64,000 nucleotides of DNA from Bugulina stolonifera (Eukaryota; Bryozoa; Gymnolaemata; Cheilostomatida; Bugulidae), in NCBI GenBank assembly GCA_935421135.1, contig OW285188.1, positions 21,491,233-21,555,232 on the forward strand. Reading direction: 5' to 3'. The notes beneath the pieces were generated by a model. That model had not been told where the DNA came from. It worked only from the letters and a program-made list of their open reading frames with translations, and made no database searches. Of this stretch, positions 37,801 to 48,734 are shown one piece after another. Made by a program: the position numbers and the translations under genes. Within the stretch, counting starts at the first letter, position 1. Each line of letters begins with the position of its first letter.

Positions 37801-40800
37801 TGTATTACCTAAGTTTTAATGTTTACAGGTTTTCTCAATGTTGTTGTAAAATAAGGAACACATTAATTGCATTATACTGTAATATACTGTCGGTAGCCCC
37901 AGGACCTCACTCACGGCGCTATTAAAATTATGCGAGTGGGCGACATATTTTCATGGTATTATCTAACTTTGTAGAACTGTTCCTAAGTGATGAGGACGTG
38001 AGAAAGGTTCATATCTTTGAGGAAGATTGTGTAGACGATTACTTCAACACCCTCGAACTGCAGTTCGAATCTTCAACTGAAGAACGAATAAAGGCGACCA
38101 ATGAGAGGTGAGACTATTTAGTTCATCATGATAGCCAAAACATGTTTCGATAACATGGATGATATACTGTATTTTGTTATTAGTATCTACAGTGTAATAA
38201 TAGAAATAGTTGCTTTAGTAGACTGGTAATTTCATTTTGCTTTTGTCAAATTCTGGATGATGTAATCTTTATGGTTGTTTCACCTCTACTCATTCTCAGT
38301 TTCTCTTTAATAGGCAATTGTTGGATAACTTTGTGAAGTAATGTAGCATTGCATCATGATCAATGTTCATTACTATTTACAATAGCTACTTTTATATGCA
38401 GTTTGTCACACTGAGTGAACTTGTCCCATTTTGACACTACTTTTGTGTTGGCTTGTTTCAGGATTTGTGAAAAGTATGTGATGTATATTTATATTCATTA
38501 CTTTATGTGAAATGAAATTGCTATGCCATCTCTTTTGCTTTGTTGTGTTCAATTTTTTCCAGCGTTAGTTGCCCATAATATGCTCTGTTCCAATTGTTCC
38601 ATGTTTTCGTCCGTTTCTATTTTCTTTTTCAACTGCTGAATTTTCTGAGACATTGGTTAGAGAAATCTATCGCTCTGGTCCTGCTCTCCGCTCTTTTCTT
38701 CCATGTTGCATGATAAACTTGTTAGCTAGGATGAGATTTTTGGAATTTTATTGCCCGCTGATTTATATATTTCCATGCAATCACTATATTGTGTCATAAT
38801 CTTCATTGCATGTTGACTATATAACACGATATATTGTTATGTACATGTAACTATTCATGTTGTAGAGTTGAAAATATATTGCTGAAAATGGAAGATATGA
38901 ATCAGAAGGAAAACCAAGTAAGACTATCGATGCAAACCATGGATGTGAGACTGTCAAGCCTTGAAGACTTAGGTTTGTTTATTATGTGATACTTATATTA
39001 GGAGTTGTCTACCTTCTCCATGTGGTAGACAACTCTACGACACAAACACCTGCCATGCCCCTTGATATTGTACTCCTACTATACCTACTATTTGAGTTCT
39101 TTACTACATGTATGTTGCTTCATTCCTTGCAATCACTCATTCTAGAATACATCCATGTAATCTTGTCTCACTATTTAAACAACCATTCAAATATCAGCAA
39201 GCATGGTGATTACAATTTATATAAGAACATGATTATGTAGTAAACAATGTTGTTTAACGAAAACTAGAGTATAAAACAGTGAGTTCTATTTGCATATGAA
39301 ATTGGAATGATATTTAGTTCTATATACATGTAGCATATGTGTGGAGGAATATTTCTTGCTTCCCAAGTATGATAGTAATTTCCCACCCACATTGTACTAT
39401 TTATTGTTGTGACCTGCAAGTGCATGTCTTTGTGTGTCACTCTTCCAGACCAGGACAGGAAACCATTAGACCAGCAAGGGAGTGTAGAGGATTGGCATGA
39501 CTGTAATTCGCTGTTAACATCAAATTACAGTTCAGATAGTATGTAGCATCCGCCACTAGTTGTCTATACCAAACCACATCGACCCTTAATTCCATCTACA
39601 TGTTCTTTGCATCTTCATAAGTCGTCTGTCTATCTGTCTGGTGAGCGTTCGTTTTGCAGGGTCCTATCCTCCATCCAGTCCTTCCCAAGTCCTCTCTCCA
39701 AATCCTTGCCCCAGCTCCAGTTTCCAGCCCCTTATCCCAGTCCACTTGTGTCCACTGTCCTGTCCACTCTTTGGTTTACTCTCTCTGGACTTAAAGTAAA
39801 CAAGATGGTTATCCTTTTTCCACTCATATCTTAGTAAACAATATCTCCCTTGATTATCAGCTCCAAGCTTCCGTATTCCTCCCTATTAGCTATTTGCTAT
39901 AACCAATATCAATACATCTGCTGTGCTATTACAACTAGTGCTTCATATTACTATTATGTTTTGTCTTGTGCATTTCAGCTCTGCGGAACATTGAGCAAAT
40001 GCAGAAGATGCACAACGATCTCTCCAGTTTACACAAAGCTTATAGTTCGACGTCACTAAATGAGTACTTGGTGGAGAACATTCCAGTATCGAGTGATAAT
40101 GACGGAACTCTATCGTCTGTTCGTCCCCGTAGCAACAGCGGAGACGCCGGAGAGATTGAGCATAGAAGACTTAGTCTAAGTCGACGTACGCTACTGCCTG
40201 CAGTTCCTGGCTCACCTGATGCTAACAGTACCAACAATAGTTTACTACGGCGTAGAAGAGCCAAAGACCTCAAACCTCTCAAGACCTCATTAGGTAAGGA
40301 CCATAGGACTGCAGTTATTCCTGCTTATACTAACTCGTATGTTATTGCTATAAAAATGGTGGCCATGTTAGTATATGGAATCTGTTCACACTGACATTGA
40401 TGTTGTAGATGGGTCTGATCCAGATATAGGTATGTGTGCATGATTGGTGTTATCTCCTGTCAACATTACCTGTCCATTTCCTATTACTGTCACATGTGTA
40501 ACATTTGTTGCACATGCTTGTGCTAACTGGTCTCCATATGTTATTCCCTTCGAACCTTTGAGAATTTTACATCTATTTGCTGCCTACTACCATCCTACCC
40601 TCCCTTTCGAGCCAACTATAGCCGGTATAGAAACTAGAATGTACGACTACTTACAATCTAAGTTTATGTTGACCATGGCTGTGTTGTGTTAAGGTTGTCG
40701 TTATGGCGATGCAAACAGGACCCCTACTGAGACTCCCGAGCCAGTTTTTTATCTACCCACTGATCAGTCTGAGGTGCCTCATAGCCAATCTGCTACAGTT

Positions 40801-42763
40801 GGTCTGCCTTCTATTGAGGAGACACAACACATTACCCCAGCGGATGAGCGTGGACCTACGCTAATGCATGCATCTTCTCTTGATCATCCGAGTACAGTGA
40901 GTACTGACTCATATACAATACAATGATATGCATGTACTACTAATATACAACAAATAGTAGAACTATGACTGAAGATGTTTGACTAGGTTCCCCTTAATTC
41001 ATTTTTATATCAGACACACTGCAGTTTTAGTTGTCCTGCGTTAATACATGGATATATCACAGCAAAACAGTGGTTGTTGGGGGATTTAGCCATTTTGTCT
41101 TTGCAAATTCCTAGTATGAAATATCCTAAAACGGTGGTTATTACATACAATTATATAATAGATGCCCATTGCTTGTTTCATTTAGTCTGGAATGAATGAG
41201 CTAGTAGTCGACACTGGTCATGCAAAGCTGCATTCAGTGCACTCCCTCCCAGTACCAGGAACAGGAAGGAAAAGTAATAGAGTCTCTGAGTCTGAGTCAT
41301 CTCCTCGCTCAATCAGGTCCTCTTTAGCTTCACCCAGACTATACTCTGCTCAATCGATACACGCTAGTCGTCAAATGCTCTGCTCTGAACACATGGGAAT
41401 TGAGTTCACTCCCATCAAATCAGCTATCAGAAATGGTACAGTAATACTTATATGTACATTTAATGTAAATCTACTTGTAAAATTATGAATGTAAATTTTC
41501 TTACGCTAGGTGTGTTTGCAAACGCATTTTTTTGTCAACCTACGCTCGTACTTGTTTATAACTCCTACATTTCCGTGTAATTTCATGCCATAAACATAGA
41601 ATTATACTAAAGTTATATATTTATGTGTAATCCATATTTTAATCAGTTGATTATTATGAACGTGTTGACAAGATAATAGAATACTAACTCTACATTTAAA
41701 ACATACAAGTAATAGAGTAACATATTTTTACAGAGTACTCAAGTATTACGGATGCCATTGACACTTCCTGTATACACAACTCACCAGAATCTAGTCCTAG
41801 CGCAACAAGTCCTCCTAACCGCTTCACATTTGGTTCTCCTGTTGATCACAATGTAAACCGTTTCTTCCTGGGCATGTCCGGATCTGAGAAGCGATTGGTT
41901 CAGCAGGAATCAGAGCAGCTCAGAAATGCCGAGGAATGTGAGGTAAGAAATAAGATATTATATTGTATTTGTGTCCAACTCTACTGGAGACTGTTCACTA
42001 ATTATAGACTAGAGACGGTAGTTGTGACATATGACTGTTATGTATTGTACGTAATGCAGTTTACACTAGGTACAACATGTGTAGTACAATCTATCTCAAT
42101 AACTAGATATTTCCATGCTCTAACAACTCCAACGGGCTGCATTCCATTCAGCTTGACCAAACATGTACTAGAAGTGGACCTAATACAAAATATGTCCCTT
42201 TAGCCAATATTTCAGTTTGTAGTTTGTTCAACGCCGTAATATAAGTAGGACAAATATGATATCAATATGTGCTACATTTACAGGCTGTTTCGATATTGGA
42301 GTAACACTCGAATGTTGATTAGCTATCGACATTTGCTGCTCATATGGTAATAACTCTAGATACAAAACAACTCGTCTTTAACCCGTGTCCCTTGGTCTGT
42401 TCCCCTCCGCATGAGTGTGAACTCTCCCCTAGCCTGTGTTCCACCCTCAGTAGCAAACATCATGTCAACTTACACTCATAGCTAAACTGTTTTAACATGG
42501 CAGCTCTACTGTTTTAGATGAAAGTGATTGGTAAAACTATAAGAAAACGACTACGACAAATATCAATTGATGATAACAACTGCATGAGTGATTTGGCTCA
42601 AATCATCTGCAAAGACCTCGGGACATCCTCTCCTACCAACACCAATGATGACGCAGACGACTGTGATAACGATCCTTTATCGGCTACACTACCTGCCACA
42701 TTACTCAACAATCATGCCTCCGTCACCAATGAGTTGGATCTATCTCAAAGTAATCACTTTTAA
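22828..42763 (+). CDS. TRPM-family cation channel (about 34 exons)
   Basis: In-phase exons: 22828-22864, 23109-23170, 23847-23935, 24733-24901, 25412-25625, 25876-26003, 26713-26884, 27517-27706, 28176-28299, 28966-29136, 30131-30265, 31017-31205, 32010-32153, 32618-32718, 32867-33095, 33316-33495, 33838-33996, 34589-34666, 35232-35405, 35677-35808, 35918-36016, 36295-36450, 36621-36795, 37046-37160, 37549-37739, 37975-38107, 38866-38972, 39449-39538 (cassette), 39979-40293, 40409-40429, 40694-40896, 41186-41435, 41734-41942, 42518-42763; about 1728 aa. The N-terminal TRPM homology region has [18 protein letters not shown] and [15 protein letters not shown]1-S6 lie in exons 20-24, the pore contains [11 protein letters not shown] then DIDPPC, and the TRP box is IWMFQRY (about 1154-1160). 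A coiled coil follows (about 1205-1284), then the conserved [11 protein letters not shown]. It is a plasma-membrane, probably Ca2+/Mg2+-permeable channel, closest to TRPM1/3/6/7. No alpha-kinase or Nudix domain follows. Confidence 0.93.
23219..23246. repeat. Perfect 11-bp inverted repeat
   Basis: AACAGGTAGAT and ATCTACCTGTT flank a 6-nt loop in TRPM intron 2. It would fold as a hairpin in the transcript. Its role is unknown. Confidence 0.7.
23950..24150. repeat. ACATGT/ACATAT microsatellite
   Basis: Alternating TACATG and TATACATG units over about 200 bp, immediately downstream of the third TRPM exon. All six reading frames run open through it (MYMY, TCTY, HVHI type strings), which is a by-product of the repeat and not coding. 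Confidence 0.95.
28721..28778. repeat. 29-bp tandem duplication
   Basis: ATTATACCTACCATGTACAT plus TTCATATGT occurs twice in direct succession in the TRPM intron before the exon at 28966. Confidence 0.85.
29416..29495. repeat. Tandem duplication of about 42 bp
   Basis: Two copies of GTGTATACAGTATA(ATA)GTAGAAACAATC(T)ATACATAT in a TRPM intron, running into further ACATGT-rich sequence. Confidence 0.7.
30497..30547. repeat. Imperfect inverted repeat
   Basis: GGTCGGCATACCCAAAG at 30497-30513 is answered by CTTTGGGTAGGCCGATG at 30529-30545, leaving a 15-nt loop. It lies in a TRPM intron. It may be the core of a decayed foldback element; I found no target duplication. Confidence 0.6.
32205..32504. 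mobile_element. hAT-type MITE, 300 bp, 8-bp target duplication
   Basis: The left end CAGGGGCGGCTATAG and the inverted right end CAGGGACGGATATAG differ at 2 of 15 positions. Perfect direct repeats TTACTAGG lie at 32197-32204 and 32505-32512. The terminus CAGGGGCGGATxTAG is typical of a widespread group of hAT elements. It sits in the TRPM intron between the exons ending at 32153 and starting at 32618. No transposase is encoded. Confidence 0.92.
35050..35190. repeat. Two adjacent hairpin-forming inverted repeats
   Basis: ATTATTTCAAAATCT (35050-35064) pairs with 35075-35089 across 10 nt. ATTGTAACATATA (35152-35164) pairs with 35178-35190 across 13 nt. Both are perfect and lie just upstream of the acceptor of the TRPM exon at 35232. 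Confidence 0.8.
35416..35525. repeat. 41-bp tandem repeat, about 2.7 copies
   Basis: TATTTACTACCAAATATGG-type units recur with TACTACC at 35420, 35461 and 35502, right after the donor of the TRPM exon ending at 35405. The long open frame seen across this region is read-through of the intron. Confidence 0.85.
42411..42479. repeat. Small dispersed TIR repeat, copy 1
   Basis: About 69 bp in the last TRPM intron, with ends ATGAGTGTGA and (inverted) ATGAGTGTAA. The core AACTCTCCCCT..CT.TGTTCCAC.CTCAG and the tail AACTTACACT recur at 48823-48886. I found no clear target duplication. Confidence 0.65.
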
Positions 42764-45700
42764 CCTTACTAAAGCACGTGAACACTAATATATAGAGACT
42801 TTTGGTTGTGGTTTGTATGTATATGCTAACGACTTCTCTATTACGTGATGCCGTTCATGTAGATATATCTATGACCTAGAAGAAATAACTTTCTTTAATT
42901 TATTTTCATTTTATCATTTTCAGACTCAAAAATTAGAAATTAGCAATGTTACATGTATGTTATTTATCTGGTGCAATAACATAGAAATATATGATGTTTG
43001 AATGTCCTCATACAATGACCCAAAATCTCTTTAGTGGTGATTGTTATTTTTAGATTGCTACAATTTTAAAATCTGCAGTGCAATGTTATTAAACAACATA
43101 GGCAGTTTTTGTGCCAAAGTTGTTGCAATATTACTCTATCAAACAGATATGTGGAGCCCATAGTTTACTTTTTGACTAGCAATGTACAATGTATATGCTT
43201 AAACCTGTGCAATAGTATACCCTTTATGTAATCTGTAGTGGATTCTGGTGAAATGCCATATTTATTTACAGTTTTATTATAACATTATAGAGATTTTAAT
43301 GCAATACTATTTTATTTATTAAAAAAAATGTAAGTTTATAATTTAATAACTTCTGCATGGACAAGTTGCCTTCTCTATTATATATGCAGTCATTCCCAGT
43401 CACCCAACCCAAGTACATAACCAAAATAATTGACATCATATTGTAATGATTCTGTGCTAGGCACACACTCAGTACCGATGGGTACGGGTGTGGGAAGGGT
43501 CTAAGAGTGGTCAATTAGACCTGCTTCCGTATTACATAAACTGAGCAGTGTTTATCAGGTAGATTATGATTGCTTATAGACTAGACTCATGAGTATGGTC
43601 TATGCTAGTTTAGTCACTTTGGACTACCCAGTCCAATGGGACCAAGAGCTGATAATATGCTATTCTAGAAAAGACAACTCCAATGTTTCTTGAAGTAGAT
43701 GTGTCTTTGTTGAACTCCAAGCAACAACTGATTTGATAACAGAAAAGCGATCTCCTTATATAGTTTTACATTTCCAGGTACTACGGCTACTCGTATTGCG
43801 CAATAATAAAAAAGGTACGACGTCGGATCCCTAAGGGTCGGTCATGTACAGGAAAACACATATAATCATGTAGGTACATCAAATATAAGATTGCAACTAT
43901 ATAGTAGGCTGTCGGCCTTATAAAACCAGGTATTCAGATAACGTTTACAATGGATATCAGACAAGTTATAACAGATATGAGAAAAGTGCACAGTATAAGA
44001 CAGTTATATACAATATAATATTGGTTATGCAAAATGTACAAACACATACACATACATAAGGGTAATTAGACAATATAGTGTGTGAGGAGGTAGACCACTT
44101 CCAAAACACTGACAGGCTTATACATGTACAATGTAGTATTAATTACTATTGGTACATAGAATTGTCCACCTCACCACAATATTTTAGGTGAGGAAGTACT
44201 GGGTTTGTTTGTTAAAACTAGTGAACTTGTTCCTCTTTTCTTTCTACATACATGTATATGTAGTATATGTACTTAAGATTATTTATAAACTTACACATAT
44301 AGTCATATACCTGTGGGCTGGAAATTCATATTTTAGTGCTGATGTAAACACCTGCATCTGAACTTATATGCCATTAGCCAGGTATGTAGAATGTGTATGT
44401 GAAATAGCTGAACATCACATATTAAATATGGACCCACATGGTCTGTGCCCACTTAGCATCTGGTAAAAATAGGGCAGTTCAACATAGAGTGCCGTGTGTA
44501 CACTGCACTTTTCTGCCAATTTGTGTGGGTACTTGAATCTCAAATAAAATAATTATGTGCAAGTTTTACATATAAAGTCTTAGTGAAGCTCTTCTTTGTG
44601 TAGAATAGAAACACAAAAAAAGAGTGCTCCAGGTGAGGCTCGAACTCACAGCCTCCGCATCTCATACTGTATATAAGTACGGCGCGCTAACCGATTGCGC
44701 CACTGGAGCAACTACACTGACGGAATTGTAAAGATGTTTCAAAAACGAAGGATCTATCGGTAACGCTCACCACCGATGGAAGGACAACTCCATTTCCGCA
44801 TAGTAAATGCCAGCCCACCACTGCCACAAACAAACAGGTTTTGTGCACATGATAAAACGTCAATACGCACATACAGTGTACATGTACGTACTATTCGCGG
44901 CAAAATGTTTAAGGCACAATTTGCTAACACAACAATTTGCTAGCTGTGTCTACTCATGGTTTCATTTGTTACTCCATGCATTTGGTACGGCGAATAAGAA
45001 TATTATTATGATCATTTTTAATGTATAGTTTTAGTTACAGGCATAGAATTCTATTTCATCTTTATGTCACAATACAATACAATGTAAAATACAATCTAGG
45101 AATCTAAAAACTAACAATAATGTGTCACAATACATTATCAATTTTGGTGTATAAGAACGTAGAGATTCCAGAAATTGACTTATAAATATATAAACAAATG
45201 CACCAGTACTTCTAAGTGTCTTCTATGACCAAAAGTTATTTGTTACAACAACAACATAATATCATTACTGCAGAACTGATACATTTAGTGTATATCCTAT
45301 AGTAAGTAGAATCTGACAACAAATTAAATGTCACAGCTAATGAGATCCAAAAGTTACCACATTACTACCTTTCCCTATTGGCTATCGCATTGCATATCTA
45401 TCACATGGGTACAAATGTACCAGGCAATTAAGATAGCCCAGTATGGCTAATGACATACAAGTATTCAGCAATATATAGTGTAGTACATGCATATAGTTAG
45501 ACAACATTATGTAATGCACTGTAAATGTGACATTGCTAATTGCATGTTTTCTTCTGGTTAACAATGATTCTATCATCTGAACTAGGCACATGTAATACTT
45601 TATAATACTTTAGACATTCAATAGATATGCTTGCATATACATTTTGTATATACACAATTGTTTGTACACTAAAGCACAACATAGTACATAATATGGTGTA

Positions 45701-45831
45701 AATGTAAACATGCGTACAGTAAGTGGATGATTGTCTAATTTACAAATATAGCGTGAAGTTGTGCTCTCTCCTCAAGCCTTGATGAACAGCCCGCAAGTCC
45801 TCCAGTCCCAAATACATAAGACTTCTAACAG
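42764..45831. other. Intergenic region between convergent TRPM and RIC3 genes
   Basis: AT-rich sequence that must contain both 3' UTRs. The only feature I can support is the tRNA-Ile gene at 44625-44709. Small frames, for example 43296-43514, 44807-45028 and 45382-45591, have no recognisable content; the one ending at 44687 on the minus strand overlaps the tRNA gene. Confidence 0.5.
44625..44709 (-). tRNA. tRNA-Ile (UAU) with an 11-nt intron
   Basis: The minus strand reads GCTCCAGTGGCGCAATCGG at the 5' end and CCTCACCTGGAGC plus A73 at the 3' end. The acceptor stem GCTCCAG/CTGGAGC is fully paired. The B box GAGTTCGAGCC and the A box TGGCGCAATCGG are canonical. The anticodon stem CCGTA/TGCGG encloses loop CTTATA-A, whose anticodon TAT is at 44675-44673. 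An 11-nt intron (44671-44661) interrupts the loop after position 37, where metazoan tRNA-Ile-UAU genes carry theirs. Processing would require the tRNA splicing endonuclease. A T-run does not follow within a few bases, so the Pol III stop is not obvious. Confidence 0.95.
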
Positions 45832-48734
45832 CTAGCATTCACTTGCCTCTGCGGGAAAATTTCTTTTTCTGACTTGACTCATTTCACTGCCGAGTAAATC
45901 GCTAGTGTCTTCATCTTCACTGCTGACCAGCTGGTCATATATATCCTCCACTTCAAGTCTGTCGACCTCGTCGTCTTCTGAGCTAGATTGATCATCACCA
46001 TCTGTGGACACCTCATCACTTGACACATGTGTTTCATCTCCATTAGCATTTTCTTGCTGAGATTTGTTAGACTGATTGTAATTGGCCGATGGATAGGTGC
46101 TAGTGTGACCTGATACTTCACTCACCACTTCCTCCGCCACATCCGATACTTTAGTTTGCACAGTTTGAATAGCGGACATGAGTTTATTCATTCTACCTTC
46201 GACTTCCAGTAGGCGTGTCTGAAGTCTAATCATTTCCTCTGGAGTCACTGTATAAGATAATGGACGATTCTAGCACAAATACAGAACAGTCTAAAATTGT
46301 TTATCACAATGTAATGATACGGAGTGCACACACCTGCAAACAGTTATAATACATAAACCTGTTAATTAGCGGCATAGTTTCAATACTAGGTAGATATGCA
46401 TATACCAATCAATTAATATAAGAATAAGTATTACAGTTCAGTTAACACTATTTAGCAGCACTATTATTATTCTGTCTCGGGTATTGTACAGTAAAGCCAT
46501 TGGAAGCATACACGAACCAGTAACATGGATAGCATGCACTTATTACAAACAATTTGTAAGATGTGAAGCCTGACCACTTACTGTGTTCATGTTTCTCACA
46601 CTTCCTGAGCAGTTCATCTGTATCATCATTATGTATAACATCCTTATTGATGAGTTGTCTATTAGCTGAAGACATTGTGGAAGATTGAGGGCGAGTTTTA
46701 CCGGAGTGGGACGACTCAACTACTTCTACACCTTCAACATAATCATCGTCATACTCCTCCCAATCTTCCTCCCTCCCATCCCCATCGTGTTTCTTCCTTA
46801 GGAACTCAGCTAAAGGTAGGAAACAGACTTCGAGTAAAACTATGTAAAACATGGGATTTATTGTGGAAATATATCACGCATTTAGAATTATGAACCCTTT
46901 ACACAATCCTATGAAGAATATACCACAGGCATATTACAGCAGTCCATAGCAGACTATTTGATACTAGAATAACTTGAAGTACAGTGAGCTATTGGCTAAC
47001 GTTCTACTACAACAGCTACACTAAATACCTGTTATCGTGTGAAAATCAAATGCAATGATTGCATTTAGCTTAGCCAAATACTCTGAAATAATAAGTTGAT
47101 ACTCAGAAAACTCCAGACAGAACAGATTAACTGCCAGACCTACCGAGTTTGTTGATCTCCTCTGCACCATCTGTGTCCTCCCCCGTTAAGATCCTCTCCA
47201 GATCCAGGTTTGCCAGCTTCTCTGTAATAAGTGAGTATACTTCATCTTGTGGATCCTTCTTCGATTCTTTTGTGCCATGGCTTTTGTATGCCTAAAATAA
47301 CGCTATTATGCTGGTTATATGACAACACACAGTGCCCTACAGTTTTTATAGCAGCAACTAATACCCATCACTAGTATGTTAACTGCTAGGGAACTAAAGT
47401 CCAGTATTATACAGTGACCCATGAAATGGATATAACATTGTGCAGACACAGAAATACCTTCATTCTCTACTTTGATGTAATTTACTTTGGTGAGTGAACG
47501 TAACACATAGCAGACTTACCTTTGTACCAGTATAAATTAGATAGAGGAATATGCCTCCAGCATAGAGTGGTAATACCATAGCCATCACACCGCCACCACT
47601 TCCGCCTTTAGATGATTCAGTATGCATATGTTCACCCCTCGAGCCCGGGAGAGGATGCATTCCAGGTCCACCACCAGGAATAGGTTTACCACGATTTTGA
47701 ATTTGAGGAGGAATGTCTTTAAAAATAAATCAAATAAACATTAAAACTTTCACAATTGATGGGCATTTTATAAAATATATCTTTTTTCCCAAAACAATAT
47801 ATAGGCTACGGCCCACACATAAATGATATCTACTTCAGCCAGCTGAAATAAACCCTTTACAAGTTTATCTATCCCCACTTGTTGAGTAGTAGACATGATT
47901 CTTTTGTATAACTGCTCATGGGAGAGAAAAGGATAATGGGCTACAGCATTGGTTTCCTATGAAAGCTTTGAACCAATAGTAACCAAGAGTTTAAATGAGG
48001 CTGCACAAAGAGGTAGTCGCAGACTCCTGCCTGGAAGGCTAGAAGATGGAGTGTATCCTATAGTAGGCTATCCCAGGCAGGCAGGAAAACCATTGCCATA
48101 TTATACAATCATGTAGGTCTTAGCTAATAAGGTTTTCATTTGAAAACTAATATCACTGCCAAGGTCAGTATTTGAAGTAAGAGAAGCTACACAAATACTA
48201 AATAGTTGAATGGATAATAGGGAACTCCAGCCTTTTTTACATTGAGTTTCTTTGAACTTTCTCACTGAAATAATTTGTAATATGCATGATTCATTGGTGC
48301 ACACTGTATGCCTACATGACAGCAGAGTATATTTTAAGCCCGATTAGTTAGTTGTAAAACTAGTAAATAAAATAAAGCACAATTAACTATTAGATTAATT
48401 CAAGTGAGTAGGTTTACAGCATAAACATAGCACTAGTATAGCAGCTGCAGTATGAGTATAATGAAATGAATTAGATTTGCTTTTACAATTAGATTTACTG
48501 ACCAGGCCTAGAATTTTCTGATGGAACTGAATCTGTGAACCCCAGAGCATACTTCAACATAGGGTGAATCATTCTAGGGTATACCACCACAAAACATGCC
48601 AAAATTATGGCAAAGTAAATAAGTGCCTGCTTCGACGAAACTCCACTGCTTGAACTTTCCGAGTCATCAGGTTTCCTTCGAGGTTTTCGGCGGTCCGTTC
48701 GATATTTGGATTTTGCATAATCACTCTCCATCAT
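45832..48734 (-). CDS. RIC3: RIC3 acetylcholine receptor chaperone (5 exons)
   Basis: Exons in transcript order: 48734-48503, 47716-47520, 47291-47144, 46809-46582, 46247-45832; phases agree, 406 aa. RIC3 is an ER membrane chaperone that promotes folding and assembly of nicotinic acetylcholine and related receptors. The first hydrophobic segment (about 36-55, ALIYFAIILACFVVVYP) follows a basic KYRTDRRKPRRK stretch. The second (about 121-139) is GGGVMAMVLPLYAGGIFLYL, preceded by a Gly-rich run and ending IYTGTK, which is the most conserved RIC3 block. Exon 3 has EKLANLDLERILTGE. Exon 5 begins with the family coiled coil PEEMIRLQTRLLEVEGRMNK and ends in an acidic Ser-rich tail. The 5' end is divergent from the coiled-coil gene at 50005. 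Confidence 0.9.

Noticed and set aside
40444..40692. 82-codon frame beside the TRPM tail exons
   Set aside because: It lies between the microexon and the exon at 40694, is not in the phase required, and has no conserved content.
44687..44872. Minus-strand 61-codon frame
   Set aside because: It overlaps the tRNA-Ile gene and has no recognisable sequence.
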